A stretch of 64,000 nucleotides of DNA from Shewanella sp. UCD-KL21 (GTDB lineage: Bacteria; Pseudomonadota; Gammaproteobacteria; Enterobacterales; Shewanellaceae). The DNA lies in the NCBI RefSeq assembly GCF_001957135.1, contig NZ_MPHK01000001.1, positions 124,001 to 188,000 of the forward strand, read 5' to 3'. The notes beneath the pieces were generated by a model. It worked only from the letters and a program-made list of their open reading frames with translations. It did not search any database and had not been told where the DNA came from. Positions 32,220 through 41,547 of this stretch are shown one piece after another. How positions within the stretch are numbered: position 1 is the stretch's first letter; the number at the start of each line of letters is the position of its first letter. The position numbers and the translations under genes were made by a program.

Positions 32220-32373
32220 GTAGTGAAATATTAACGAGCAATAAAATAATAAAAAACGCTTTGTTTTGATTAAAAACACAGTGGAAATATTATTTATCAA
32301 GTTACAATAAAACCTAATAATACCAGAATAATCAGAATACTTGCATCAGAAGTTAGTTCTATGACACTCTATG

Positions 32374-32393
32374 CACTGTATATAAAAACAGTG
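32374..32393. promoter_or_regulatory. LexA (SOS) box of yebG
   Basis: CACTGTATATAAAAACAGTG matches the CTGT-N8-ACAG LexA operator with extended C-A/T-G flanks. It ends 11 bases before the yebG start codon, with the ribosome-binding site (GAGAGG) directly after it. E. coli yebG is LexA-controlled in the same manner. Confidence 0.93.
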
Positions 32394-32404
32394 AGAGGTT
32401 AATC

Positions 32405-32698
32405 ATGGCTGTAATAACAAAGTTTGTCGTGGTAAGAGAAGGGGTTGAGAAGATGACTTTTACATCTAAGAAAGAAGCTGACGCCTACGACAAAATGCTC
32501 GACATTGCGGATAACTTAGTGCCTTTTATTACTGGCGCCGAGCTGGAAATAGAGGAAAATAGTGTCGAAAAACTTGCTTTTTATCTTGCATCTAACAAGG
32601 ATGAACTTGCAAATTTATTAAAAGGGATCGTTAAGCCTAAAGCGGCTACGCCCAAAACAACAACCAAAAAAGCCACTAAAAAAGCGGCTGCAGAATAA
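32405..32698 (+). CDS. yebG: YebG-family DNA-damage-inducible protein
   Basis: A 97-residue YebG protein. The N-terminal domain MAVITKFVVVREGVEKMTF, with KEADAYDKMLDIADNL following, is characteristic. The end is Lys/Ala/Thr-rich (from about residue 78), possibly nucleic-acid binding. The family is SOS-induced in E. coli but its molecular function is unknown. A LexA box sits at the promoter. msrC begins 24 bp after its stop, so SOS induction may extend to msrC. Confidence 0.93.
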   Translation: MAVITKFVVVREGVEKMTFTSKKEADAYDKMLDIADNLVPFITGAELEIEENSVEKLAFYLASNKDELANLLKGIVKPKAATPKTTTKKATKKAAAE

Positions 32699-32722
32699 TA
32701 AAAACCTCATTTAGGATGGACA

Positions 32723-33181
32723 ATGAAAGCTGAGTTTTATGACACATTAAACCGCCAAGTACTGGCGTTAATGGCCGGTGAAGACGACCTTATTGCAGGA
32801 ATGGCAAACTTTTCAGCGTTATTAAATGACAACTTAGATGATATAAATTGGGTTGGCTTCTATATTAAGCGTGAAGAACAACTGGTTCTTGGTCCGTTTC
32901 AAGGAAAAGTTGCTTGTACACGTATTGTGATCGGTAAAGGGGTATGCGGCACAGCAGCGGCAAATGATGAAACACAATTAGTGGCAGATGTGCATCAATT
33001 TGCAGGACATATTGCTTGTGATGCAGCCAGTAATTCTGAAATTGTAGTCCCTGTTCGCCAAGGCAATGACGTAGTTGCAGTATTAGATATTGATAGCCCA
33101 TCATTGAATCGTTTTGATACAGACGACAAAAAAGGCTTAGAAATGCTGGTAAAAAGCTTTGAATCTTGCCTATTTGCTTAA
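32723..33181 (+). CDS. msrC: Free methionine-(R)-sulfoxide reductase (GAF domain)
   Basis: fRMsr of 152 residues that reduces free Met-R-sulfoxide. It is a single GAF domain with the three redox cysteines at about 65 (KVACTR), 75 (KGVCGT) and 99 (HIACDA), matching the E. coli YebR pattern. The AGGATGG box precedes the ATG. It lies between yebG and proQ, in the letA-msrC-proQ-prc neighbourhood known from E. coli. Confidence 0.95.
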   Translation: MKAEFYDTLNRQVLALMAGEDDLIAGMANFSALLNDNLDDINWVGFYIKREEQLVLGPFQGKVACTRIVIGKGVCGTAAANDETQLVADVHQFAGHIACDAASNSEIVVPVRQGNDVVAVLDIDSPSLNRFDTDDKKGLEMLVKSFESCLFA

Positions 33182-33447
33182 TTAGCGACCAAATATAGCA
33201 AATTGCGGGTCGCAATCGCTGCCATGAGCTTTATAATACCGAACAGCGCGCATTGCTATGGATAAAATTTATTTACTGTAAAATTACAGCTAAGTGAGTT
33301 AATTTGTTAAGGCATGTTTCAATTGCTTTAGCAATCGATTAAGAAGTGCTAATTTGAACGTTAAGCAAGATCTGTTTAACGAAAGATAAACGACTGTACT
33401 CGCAAAGAAAGCTGAGACTCAGTCCCTTTTATAACGTGGAAGTAAAA

Positions 33448-34077
33448 ATGGAATCAACAGACAAGTTGACCGACACCAACGCAGTTTTAGCGTATTTATA
33501 TGAAACATTTCCTTTATGCTTTATTGCAGAAGGTGAAACTAAGCCATTAAAAATTGGGTTGTTTCAAGATTTAGCTGCAAGGTTGGCTGATGATTCTAAA
33601 GTAAGTAAAACACAATTACGTGTAGCACTTAGACGTTATACAAGCAGCTGGCGCTACTTGAAAGGCGTTAAAGCGGGTGTTCAACGTATCGATCTTGACG
33701 GCCAAGATTGTGGCGAATTAGAGCAAGAACATATTGACCACGCTCAACAAACGTTGAAAGAAGGTCAAGAAAAAGCCAAAGCTAAGCGTCAAGCTATTGC
33801 GGCAAAAGCGGCGCCTAAAAAGCCAGCAAGAAAACCTGCTGCTAAAGCGCCGGTTAAAAAAGACCGTCCAGCTAAGCCTGCAAAACCTGCCGCACCTAAA
33901 ATTAATTATGTTGCTGCTAAATTTGACGAGCTTAAGCAAAAACAACGTGTTAGTGTCAAGTTAGGGCAAAACCCTGTACCTGGTGTTATCACTGACATCA
34001 AGAAAGAAGATATCCATGTACAGCTAGATACTGGATTAATCGTAAAAGTTCGTGCAGAGCATATTTTATTATCGTGA
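33448..34077 (+). CDS. proQ: RNA chaperone ProQ
   Basis: FinO-fold RNA-binding protein of 209 residues that binds structured sRNAs and mRNA 3' ends. FinO/ProQ domain about 10-120 (LYETFPLCF, LRVALRRYTSSWRYL). A Lys/Ala/Pro-rich linker spans about 105-155 and a Tudor-like C-terminal domain follows to the end. A GTG at 33436 is also in frame, but the ATG at 33448 has GGAAG at the right distance. prc follows, its start lying just 23 bases after the proQ stop. The 266-bp gap after msrC probably holds its promoter. Confidence 0.95.
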   Translation: MESTDKLTDTNAVLAYLYETFPLCFIAEGETKPLKIGLFQDLAARLADDSKVSKTQLRVALRRYTSSWRYLKGVKAGVQRIDLDGQDCGELEQEHIDHAQQTLKEGQEKAKAKRQAIAAKAAPKKPARKPAAKAPVKKDRPAKPAKPAAPKINYVAAKFDELKQKQRVSVKLGQNPVPGVITDIKKEDIHVQLDTGLIVKVRAEHILLS

Positions 34078-34099
34078 TCATTTAAGGAGTAACTTGTTG

Positions 34100-36214
34100 A
34101 TGCGAAAACTCACTTTGGCTGCGTCGATTGCCACTTTATTTGTCGGTTTTTCGGCTTGGGCAATAACACCAACGATTCAAATCAACGAGTTACCTAAACT
34201 TGAGCAAGAGCCTCAACACAAGGTTGCGAGTAAGCGGGTAACGAATTTATTTACTCGTTCTCACTATCATCGCTTTGACCTTGATGATGCTTTTTCTGAG
34301 TTGATTTACGAAAGATATTTGCAACAACTTGATTTTCGTCGCAATGTTCTAACTCAAGCTGATGTTGATACTTTTAAACAGTATCAGCATTTGTTTGACG
34401 ATATGGTCAAATCTGGCAATATCGAACCCGCCTTTGATATGTACTCCCTAGTGCAAAAACGTCGTTATGAACGTTTTGCTTATGCGCTTACTTTACTTGA
34501 TAAAGAATTCGACTTTACCGAAGCCGGCGATGCTTACGAGTTTGACCGTGAAGAAGCTGCTTGGCCAAAAGATGAAGCTGAGCTCAATGAGCTATGGCGT
34601 CAACGCGTTAAATATGACGCACTGAATCTAAAACTTGCCGGTAAAGATTGGAAAGAAACCGTCGAAGTATTAGGCAAGCGTTATAACAATGCCATCAAGC
34701 GTTTAAGTCAAACACAAAGCGAAGATGTATTCCAAGGTGTGATGAATGCCTTTGCTCGCACGGTAGAGCCTCATACCAGTTACTTGTCTCCTCGTAATGC
34801 AGAACGTTTCCAAATGGAAATGAACCTAAGCCTTGAAGGCATTGGCGCTGTACTGCAAATGGATGATGACTACACTGTCATTAAAAGTTTAGTTGCTGGT
34901 GGCCCCGCTGCTACCAGTGAAAAATTATCACCTGAAGATAAAATTATTGGCGTAGGCCAAAAAGACGGTGAGATTGTTGATGTTATCGGTTGGCGATTAG
35001 ACGATGTTGTAGAGTTAATTAAAGGGCCAAAAGGCAGTGAAGTTAACTTACAAATTCTACCGAAAAAAGGTGGCGCCAATGCAAAAGCATTTGAAGTGAC
35101 CATCATTCGCGACAAAATTCGTTTAGAAGATCGCGCAGCAACATCAAAAGTGATTGAGCCAACAGAAGGCGACTACGCCAACCGTAAAGTCGGTGTGATT
35201 CAAATTCCTGGTTTTTACATGAACTTGTCAGTTGATGTAGAAAAAGAATTGGTTAAATTAAAAGAGCAAAACGTTGAAGGCGTTATCATTGATTTACGTC
35301 GCAATGGCGGCGGAGCCTTAACAGAAGCCACATTATTAACCGGTTTGTTTATTGATATGGGCCCTGTGGTTCAGATTCGTGATGCCAACGGCCGAGTTAC
35401 TCAAAACCGTGATAATGATGGTAAGAGTGCATATGATGGCCCGTTAACTGTCATGGTTGATCGTTATAGTGCATCAGCGTCTGAAATTTTTGCTGCGGCA
35501 TTACAAGATTACGATAGAGCGTTAATTGTTGGTGAAGCCAGTTTTGGTAAAGGCACAGTGCAGCAGCACAAGAGCCTTGGCAGAATTTATGACATGTACG
35601 AAAAACCGATTGGTCACGTGCAATACACCATTGCTAAGTTCTATCGCATTAATGGTGGCAGTACCCAGCTTAAAGGTGTTACACCCGATATTATGTTCCC
35701 AAGTGCATTAGAGCCGGGTGAATACGGTGAATCTGAAGAGAAGAATGCACTGCCATGGGACAAGGTTCCTGTCGCGCAATACGGCACTCTAGGTAATATC
35801 AAACCAGAGTTAGTGACTAAGCTTGACGAAAAGCATCAGCAGCGTATTAAAGCAGATGTTGAGTTTGGCTATATCTTTGAAGATATCGCAGAGTTTAAGA
35901 AGCACCACGATGATAAAACCATTTCATTAGTTGAAAGTGAGCGAATCGCTTCACGTGAAGATGATGATAAACGTTTACTTGATAGAACCAATGAACGTCG
36001 TGTTAAAAATGGTTTAGAGCCGTTAGCCTCTTTAGATGACGATGAAGAAATCGAAGACAGTGCAGATACTAGCACTGAGGCAACTGAAGTGGCACAAGCC
36101 AATGAGGCTGACGAAGAAACAGAAGATGAGTTAGTTGTGCCAGATGCTTTCTTAGACGAAACAGCATTAATCACCTTAGATATGGTTGATGCAAAGAAAC
36201 TCGCAGTGAAGTAA
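34100..36214 (+). CDS. prc: Tail-specific carboxy-terminal protease Prc (Tsp)
   Basis: Periplasmic serine protease of 704 residues that processes FtsI and, in E. coli, degrades the hydrolase MepS. A signal peptide (about 1-22, ending near SAWA) is followed by a PDZ domain (about 220-310). The S41 catalytic region has the serine within DRYSASASE (457-461) and the catalytic lysine at 484 (SFGKGTVQ). An acidic C-terminal segment (about 635-690) is notable. I placed the start at the ATG at 34100 because it begins the signal peptide. TTG codons just upstream are nearer the AAGGAG box, so a slightly longer N-terminus is possible. Confidence 0.95.
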   Translation: MRKLTLAASIATLFVGFSAWAITPTIQINELPKLEQEPQHKVASKRVTNLFTRSHYHRFDLDDAFSELIYERYLQQLDFRRNVLTQADVDTFKQYQHLFDDMVKSGNIEPAFDMYSLVQKRRYERFAYALTLLDKEFDFTEAGDAYEFDREEAAWPKDEAELNELWRQRVKYDALNLKLAGKDWKETVEVLGKRYNNAIKRLSQTQSEDVFQGVMNAFARTVEPHTSYLSPRNAERFQMEMNLSLEGIGAVLQMDDDYTVIKSLVAGGPAATSEKLSPEDKIIGVGQKDGEIVDVIGWRLDDVVELIKGPKGSEVNLQILPKKGGANAKAFEVTIIRDKIRLEDRAATSKVIEPTEGDYANRKVGVIQIPGFYMNLSVDVEKELVKLKEQNVEGVIIDLRRNGGGALTEATLLTGLFIDMGPVVQIRDANGRVTQNRDNDGKSAYDGPLTVMVDRYSASASEIFAAALQDYDRALIVGEASFGKGTVQQHKSLGRIYDMYEKPIGHVQYTIAKFYRINGGSTQLKGVTPDIMFPSALEPGEYGESEEKNALPWDKVPVAQYGTLGNIKPELVTKLDEKHQQRIKADVEFGYIFEDIAEFKKHHDDKTISLVESERIASREDDDKRLLDRTNERRVKNGLEPLASLDDDEEIEDSADTSTEATEVAQANEADEETEDELVVPDAFLDETALITLDMVDAKKLAVK

Positions 36215-36230
36215 ACTTTATTTCGTGCCA

Positions 36231-36257
36231 AAAAAACGCGCTCTAAGCGCGTTTTTT
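36231..36257 (+). terminator. Intrinsic terminator after prc
   Basis: A 12-bp stem AAAAAACGCGCT / AGCGCGTTTTTT with a 3-nt loop, 17 bases after the prc stop. Confidence 0.94.
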
Positions 36258-36307
36258 ATTAAGTGAATTTTAGCTCTAACAAGAGCAGTGTTATTCAAGG
36301 ATTACCT

Positions 36308-38872
36308 ATGACTCAAGCACAAGCAAAACATCTTAAAGATTATAAATCACCTTTATTTACCATTAGCCATATTGCATTAGATTTTGACTTAAAAGGTGCT
36401 GAAACTGAGGTCGTTGCAACGAGTAAAATTCAAAGAGTTGGTGAGCACAAAGACGCTTTGCATTTAGTCGGTGAGCAAATACAGTTAACCTCAGTATTGA
36501 TTAACGGTCAAAAAGCTAACTATAAAGTAGACAGCAATGAGCTTATCATTGACACCGAGCTATCTGAGTTTGAATTAACTGTTGTGACAAAACAAGATCC
36601 TGAAGCTAACTCAAGCCTAGAAGGTTTGTATATGTCTGATGGCGCTTATTGCACTCAGTGTGAAGCTGAAGGCTTTAGACGCATTACTTATTTCCTCGAT
36701 CGCCCCGATGTTTTGGCCATTTATAGCGTCAGAATTGAAGCCGATAAAGCAGCGTTTCCGTTTTTATTGAGTAACGGTAATTTAGTCGAGCAGGGCACAT
36801 GTGCTGATGAAAGTCGCCACTTTGTTCGTTGGCAAGATCCTTTTCCAAAACCGAGTTACTTATTTGCGTTAGTTGCAGGTGATTTTGATTTATTACAAGA
36901 TAAATTTATCACTCGTAGCGGACGAGAAGTAAAGCTACAAGTATTTGTAGATAAAGGCAATTTACATAAAGCCAATCATGCCATGGTGTCATTGCAAAAG
37001 TCGATGGCATGGGATGAGTCGCGTTTTGATTTAGAGTATGACTTAGATATCTACATGATAGTCGCGGTAGACTTTTTCAACATGGGTGCAATGGAAAACA
37101 AAGGCCTCAACGTATTTAATACCAAGTATGTATTAGCAGATACAGCTAGCGCGACAGATGAAGACTATCATGGCATTGAATCTGTTGTTGGCCATGAGTA
37201 TTTCCATAACTGGACAGGTAACCGAGTGACTTGTCGTGATTGGTTCCAATTAAGCCTTAAAGAAGGGCTAACGGTATTTAGAGATCAAGAGTTTAGCTCT
37301 GATTTAGGTTCTCGCGCTGTTAACCGCATTCAAGCTATTCGTGTCATGAAGAATCAACAGTTTGCCGAAGATGCAGGACCTATGTCCCATCCTATTCGCC
37401 CTGAATCTGTCATTGAAATGAATAACTTTTATACCGTGACCGTTTACAACAAAGGCGCAGAAGTCATTCGCATGATGCACACCATTTTAGGTGAAGCTAA
37501 TTTCCAGTTAGGCATGAAGTGTTATTTTGAGCGCCATGATGGTCAAGCTGTAACCTGTGATGACTTTGTCAATGCGATGGAAACAGCAAGCGGTATTGAT
37601 TTGTCTCAATTTAGACGCTGGTATAGTCAAGCTGGCACTCCGGTGCTTAAAGTCACAGATCACTATAATGCTGCGACTAAGCAATATTCTCTGACTGTTG
37701 CACAATCTGTGGTGTCTAAAGGTGTAGCAGGAGAGGCATTACATATCCCATTCAGCATTGAGCTACTCGATACTCAAGGTCAGTCAGTTGCTAATACCGT
37801 GCTAGATGTAAAACAAGCACAGGAAACCTTTGTGTTTGACAATATTGCATCAGCGCCAATTCCATCATTATTACAAGACTTCTCAGCGCCAGTAAGACTT
37901 GATTATCAATTTAATGTTGATCAGTTAGTGCACTTAACGCGCTACGCATCAAGCGAAGTGGCTCGCTGGGAAGCATCTGTTGGGTTATTTAGCCAAGCGG
38001 TGTGGCAAAACGTCGCCAGTCTTGAAGCGAAAGAAACAATGCATTTAGATGCCAGAGTCATTGAAGCTGTTAGAGGTATTATCCTCGATGAAAGCATCGA
38101 TAAAGCGCTAGTGGCTGAGATTTTGGCATTCCCAAGTGCTGCAGCATTAATTGAACAAGTAGAATCAGTGAACTTAGATGCCTTGGCGGCAGCAAGAGAG
38201 TTTGTGGTTAATGAAATTGCAGAGTCTTGTTTAGACGAGCTGGTAACGCGCTACCGTAGCTTGATTAATAAAGATAATGCGGCAAGTCGTGCATTTAAAA
38301 ATATTTGCTTAAGTTTGTTGTCTAAAGTGTCATCTGAATATGAAGACTTAGTGATTAACCAATATCAGCAAGCTTCAAATATGACAGATAGCTTAGGCGC
38401 ATTAAAAGCGGCCGTCTCGGGGCAGTTGACTTGTCAGCAGTCATTAATGCAAGATTTTGAGCAGAAATGGCTAACGACACCACTGGTGATGGATAAGTGG
38501 TTTAGCTTACAGGCCTCGCAAAATATCCCAGATGTGTTGGAGGTTATTAAAGGGCTCACTGAGCATGAAAGTTTTAGTTTCAATAACCCTAACCGTGTAC
38601 GCTCATTAATTGGATTTTTCGTAGCGGCGAACACCTATCAATTCCATGATCCTTCAGGTAAAGGTTACCAGTATCTCACTGATGTGTTGATCAAGCTTAA
38701 CGAGTTAAACCCACAAATAGCGGCAAGAATGATCACTCCGCTTATTCAATACAGCAAGTTTGACGAAAACCGTCAGCAACTGATGAAAGCATCGTTACAG
38801 CGATTAAAAGCATTACCGAATTTATCGAAAGATTTATTCGAGAAAGTTGAAAAGGCGTTAGAGCAAGCTTAA
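36308..38872 (+). CDS. pepN: Aminopeptidase N (M1 family)
   Basis: Zinc aminopeptidase of 854 residues that removes N-terminal residues from peptides in the cytoplasm. GAMEN substrate-binding motif at 260-264 and HEYFH...E zinc site at 296-300 and 319 (HEXXH-X18-E). The alanyl-aminopeptidase C-terminal helical domain is present. The frame extends to a GTG at 36263, but the ATG at 36308 is preceded by AAGGA and gives the usual MTQAQAK start. Single gene with its own terminator. Confidence 0.97.
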   Translation: MTQAQAKHLKDYKSPLFTISHIALDFDLKGAETEVVATSKIQRVGEHKDALHLVGEQIQLTSVLINGQKANYKVDSNELIIDTELSEFELTVVTKQDPEANSSLEGLYMSDGAYCTQCEAEGFRRITYFLDRPDVLAIYSVRIEADKAAFPFLLSNGNLVEQGTCADESRHFVRWQDPFPKPSYLFALVAGDFDLLQDKFITRSGREVKLQVFVDKGNLHKANHAMVSLQKSMAWDESRFDLEYDLDIYMIVAVDFFNMGAMENKGLNVFNTKYVLADTASATDEDYHGIESVVGHEYFHNWTGNRVTCRDWFQLSLKEGLTVFRDQEFSSDLGSRAVNRIQAIRVMKNQQFAEDAGPMSHPIRPESVIEMNNFYTVTVYNKGAEVIRMMHTILGEANFQLGMKCYFERHDGQAVTCDDFVNAMETASGIDLSQFRRWYSQAGTPVLKVTDHYNAATKQYSLTVAQSVVSKGVAGEALHIPFSIELLDTQGQSVANTVLDVKQAQETFVFDNIASAPIPSLLQDFSAPVRLDYQFNVDQLVHLTRYASSEVARWEASVGLFSQAVWQNVASLEAKETMHLDARVIEAVRGIILDESIDKALVAEILAFPSAAALIEQVESVNLDALAAAREFVVNEIAESCLDELVTRYRSLINKDNAASRAFKNICLSLLSKVSSEYEDLVINQYQQASNMTDSLGALKAAVSGQLTCQQSLMQDFEQKWLTTPLVMDKWFSLQASQNIPDVLEVIKGLTEHESFSFNNPNRVRSLIGFFVAANTYQFHDPSGKGYQYLTDVLIKLNELNPQIAARMITPLIQYSKFDENRQQLMKASLQRLKALPNLSKDLFEKVEKALEQA

Positions 38873-38893
38873 CTATCGTTTATAACAATTATC

Positions 38894-38931
38894 GCCCACA
38901 AGGATTTTAGTAAATTATTGTGGGCTTTTTT
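38894..38931 (+). terminator. Intrinsic terminator after pepN
   Basis: An 8-bp stem GCCCACAA / TTGTGGGC with a 16-nt loop is followed by TTTTTT. Confidence 0.85.
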
Positions 38932-38952
38932 ATAGGGTTTTACCGAGTCATC

Positions 38953-39168
38953 ATGGAATTTTATTTTTCAATCTATGTAAGCTTTAATGATTTTCTGCCT
39001 TTTTATCAGGGCGTGGTAAAAAACGTTGAAGTTCGAGACCGTAACGGCAAAGTATTACATATTAATGGTAAGTATTTCAGACCATTTGTAACGGCTTCAG
39101 GCATCCATGGCAGTTTCATTTTACGCCTCAATACCTCAGGTAATTTCATTTCACTAAACAAGATTTAG
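38953..39168 (+). CDS. DUF2835 family small protein
   Basis: A 71-residue protein with the DUF2835 pattern: an aromatic-rich start (MEFYFSIYVSFNDFLPFY), then GKYFRPFVTASGIHGSF and a closing F-I-S-L-N. The family is widespread in marine gammaproteobacteria and its function is unknown. The upstream ATG-like starts in the frame fall inside the pepN terminator, so I chose the ATG at 38953. The ribosome-binding site is weak. Confidence 0.82.
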   Translation: MEFYFSIYVSFNDFLPFYQGVVKNVEVRDRNGKVLHINGKYFRPFVTASGIHGSFILRLNTSGNFISLNKI

Positions 39169-39482
39169 AGTATTTACTTCAAACGAGCGATTGATTAGAG
39201 GGTGTTAAATTAGCGAAAAATTATCACCTCTAACTTATTGAAAGTTAACAATTACATTTAATTTTTACTCGTTACTCATATATTTAAGCCATTCAATTCA
39301 AATTAGTCTGACTTTTTTTATCCATAAAATCACCTAACTGCACCAATTCATTCATAAATTTTCTTTTTTTTGAACTTGCCGAACCATGTTAATTGCTGTA
39401 ACAATGGTGTTGCCTGTAGGCTAACAAAATGTTGGTTTAAATCCTATAACAACGAATCCGGCAGGTTACGGAGAGAAGCATA
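39169..39482. other. Upstream region of the DUF1302-DUF1329 cluster
   Basis: About 310 AT-rich bases. A possible hairpin (around 39196-39204 with 39225-39233, TTAGAGGGTG against CACCTCTAA with one bulge) lies near the left end and might end the DUF2835 transcript. A GGAGAG ribosome-binding site sits just before 39483. No reading frame was recognised; the promoter of the four-gene cluster must lie here, but no operator was identified. Confidence 0.5.
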
Positions 39483-41534
39483 ATGAATATTGTTAAAAGA
39501 CGCTTTAACAAGTCGGCACTCGCTTTGGGGGTGGTGTCGGCATTAACTTTGGGGATGAGCAGTAGCGTTAATGCTGTTTCATTTGATTGGGGAGAAGTAC
39601 GTGGTACTTTCGATTCTACTTGGACTGTCGGAGCTAGCTGGCGTGTGTCTGATAGAGATTGGGAAGGACAGATCGGTAAGGTCAACCAACCTCAAATGGA
39701 TTGGTCTGGCTACTCAGCATTTGGCGCACCATTTGGCCAAACACCCATCTATAGCACGGCTCAAATTTGGGACCAAGCAGGTTCTTACTCAAGTAACAAC
39801 GATTTGAGTAACCTACTTTATTCGAAAGGGGATACTACCTCTGAACGTTTCAAAGGGTTACATGAACTGTCTCTAGAGTATAAAAACTTCGGCTTGTTTG
39901 TTCGTGGTATGTACTTCTACGATACTAAAATCAGCGATGGTGATTATGACTTTAATGACCCGCTAACTGGCAAAGAATTTGATCCATGTGAAGATAGCCG
40001 CGCATCAGAAGTGCAATGTAAAGACATTCGCTTATTAGATGCTTTTGTTTACGGTAACTTCGATTTAAATGATGGTAAAAACCCATTATCAGTGCGAGTA
40101 GGTAACCAAGTTGTATCTTGGGGGGAAAGTACCTTAATACCCCATGGTATTGGTGTGATTAACCCAGTCGATTTAAATATTCTTAATGCACCAGGTGCCG
40201 AGCTTAAAGAAGCATTCCGCCCGCAAGGCATGGTCTGGGCTTCATTAGGTCTAACTGAAAATTTAAACGTTGAAGCTTATTACCAATATGATTGGGAGCC
40301 AATTTGGGTACCAACACCAGGTTCTAACTTCGCGACAAACGATTTTGCCGGTTTTGGTGGTTATAGCCAAAATGCACAGTTAGGTTTTAATGCTAACCCT
40401 GATATTAACCTTGAATTCTTAATGTCTGAGTATGCTTCACTTTATGGTGCAGCAGCTGCAGCTAATTTTGACCCTGCATTTGCTGCTTATATGGTGCCAT
40501 ACGCAACTAAAGTTGCATTAATACAGGATGAAGAAGAGCCTGCAGATGATGGCCAATATGGTATCAAGCTAGGTTATTACGCGCCTAATTTCGGTGAAAC
40601 TGAATTTGGCTTGTATTACATGAATTATCATAGTCGCCGCCCTATCATCAGTGGTACAGCATCAAACTTTACCAGTGAAGCTGTGGCTCGTGATTATGGC
40701 CGTTTAGCTGCAAGTGGCGGTGAAATTGACCGCGAACTTATGCTGAGCATGGAAACATTTACTAAAGCTCAGATTGTTTATCCTGAAGATATTCAATTAT
40801 ATGGCGCAAGTTTTAACACTTTAGTGGGCGACACCTCAGTTGCCGGTGAAGTCTCTCATCGTATTGATGAGCCTTTACAAATTGATGATGTTGAATTGTT
40901 ATTTGCTGGTATGCCTGAGCAGCTTGCAAATGCTGGACTTCGTCCTGATCTAGAAGGCCTATCGCAAATCGAAGGTGTACAGCCTGGTGAGACTATTGAT
41001 GGTTTCATTTTATCTGATACCACTCAAGCTCAGTTCACCTTAACTCATTTATTTGGTCCAACTTGGGGGACTGATAATTTAGTCATGCTCGCTGAGGTTG
41101 GTGGTGTGTGGATCCATGACATGCCAGGCTTTGATGAGCTTCGTTTGAACGGGCCTGGAACTTCGCGTTCTGGTGGTAACCCTGATATGCCTGGCATTAT
41201 CGAAGCACTGCATGATGGCCCTGAAACTAATCCGTTCCCAACTGATTTTGCTTGGGGATATCGTTTAGTTGCCAAGGCTGACTTTAACAATGTCTTTGCC
41301 GGTGTGAATATGTCACCTCGGGTGATTTTCTCTCACGATGTTGACGGTATTACACCAGATCCAATGTTCTTATTCACTGAAGGGCGTAAGTCTGTGGCTG
41401 TTGGTCTAAACTTTGACTATCGCAGTCGCTGGGGGGCAGATGTGTCCTATAACAGCTTCTTTGGTGGCGTAGGCACAACTAATGCAATGACTGATAGAGA
41501 TTATGTCTCTTTCAACGTCAAGTATTCGATCTAA
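39483..41534 (+). CDS. DUF1302 family protein, putative outer-membrane beta-barrel
   Basis: A 683-residue exported protein. The signal peptide ends at about residue 31 (SSSVNA-VSFDWG). The mature protein is rich in alternating hydrophobic, aromatic and Gly residues (FDWGEVRGTFDSTWTVGASW) and ends in YVSFNVKYSI, consistent with an outer-membrane barrel. The motif VRVGNQVVSWGES is the kind of block shared by DUF1302 members. No enzymatic motif is seen. It is followed after 13 bases by the DUF1329 gene, then the YCF48-like and MMPL genes. Family membership is confident; the barrel topology and a channel or receptor role are inference. Confidence 0.88.
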   Translation: MNIVKRRFNKSALALGVVSALTLGMSSSVNAVSFDWGEVRGTFDSTWTVGASWRVSDRDWEGQIGKVNQPQMDWSGYSAFGAPFGQTPIYSTAQIWDQAGSYSSNNDLSNLLYSKGDTTSERFKGLHELSLEYKNFGLFVRGMYFYDTKISDGDYDFNDPLTGKEFDPCEDSRASEVQCKDIRLLDAFVYGNFDLNDGKNPLSVRVGNQVVSWGESTLIPHGIGVINPVDLNILNAPGAELKEAFRPQGMVWASLGLTENLNVEAYYQYDWEPIWVPTPGSNFATNDFAGFGGYSQNAQLGFNANPDINLEFLMSEYASLYGAAAAANFDPAFAAYMVPYATKVALIQDEEEPADDGQYGIKLGYYAPNFGETEFGLYYMNYHSRRPIISGTASNFTSEAVARDYGRLAASGGEIDRELMLSMETFTKAQIVYPEDIQLYGASFNTLVGDTSVAGEVSHRIDEPLQIDDVELLFAGMPEQLANAGLRPDLEGLSQIEGVQPGETIDGFILSDTTQAQFTLTHLFGPTWGTDNLVMLAEVGGVWIHDMPGFDELRLNGPGTSRSGGNPDMPGIIEALHDGPETNPFPTDFAWGYRLVAKADFNNVFAGVNMSPRVIFSHDVDGITPDPMFLFTEGRKSVAVGLNFDYRSRWGADVSYNSFFGGVGTTNAMTDRDYVSFNVKYSI

Positions 41535-41547
41535 AAGGATAATAATA

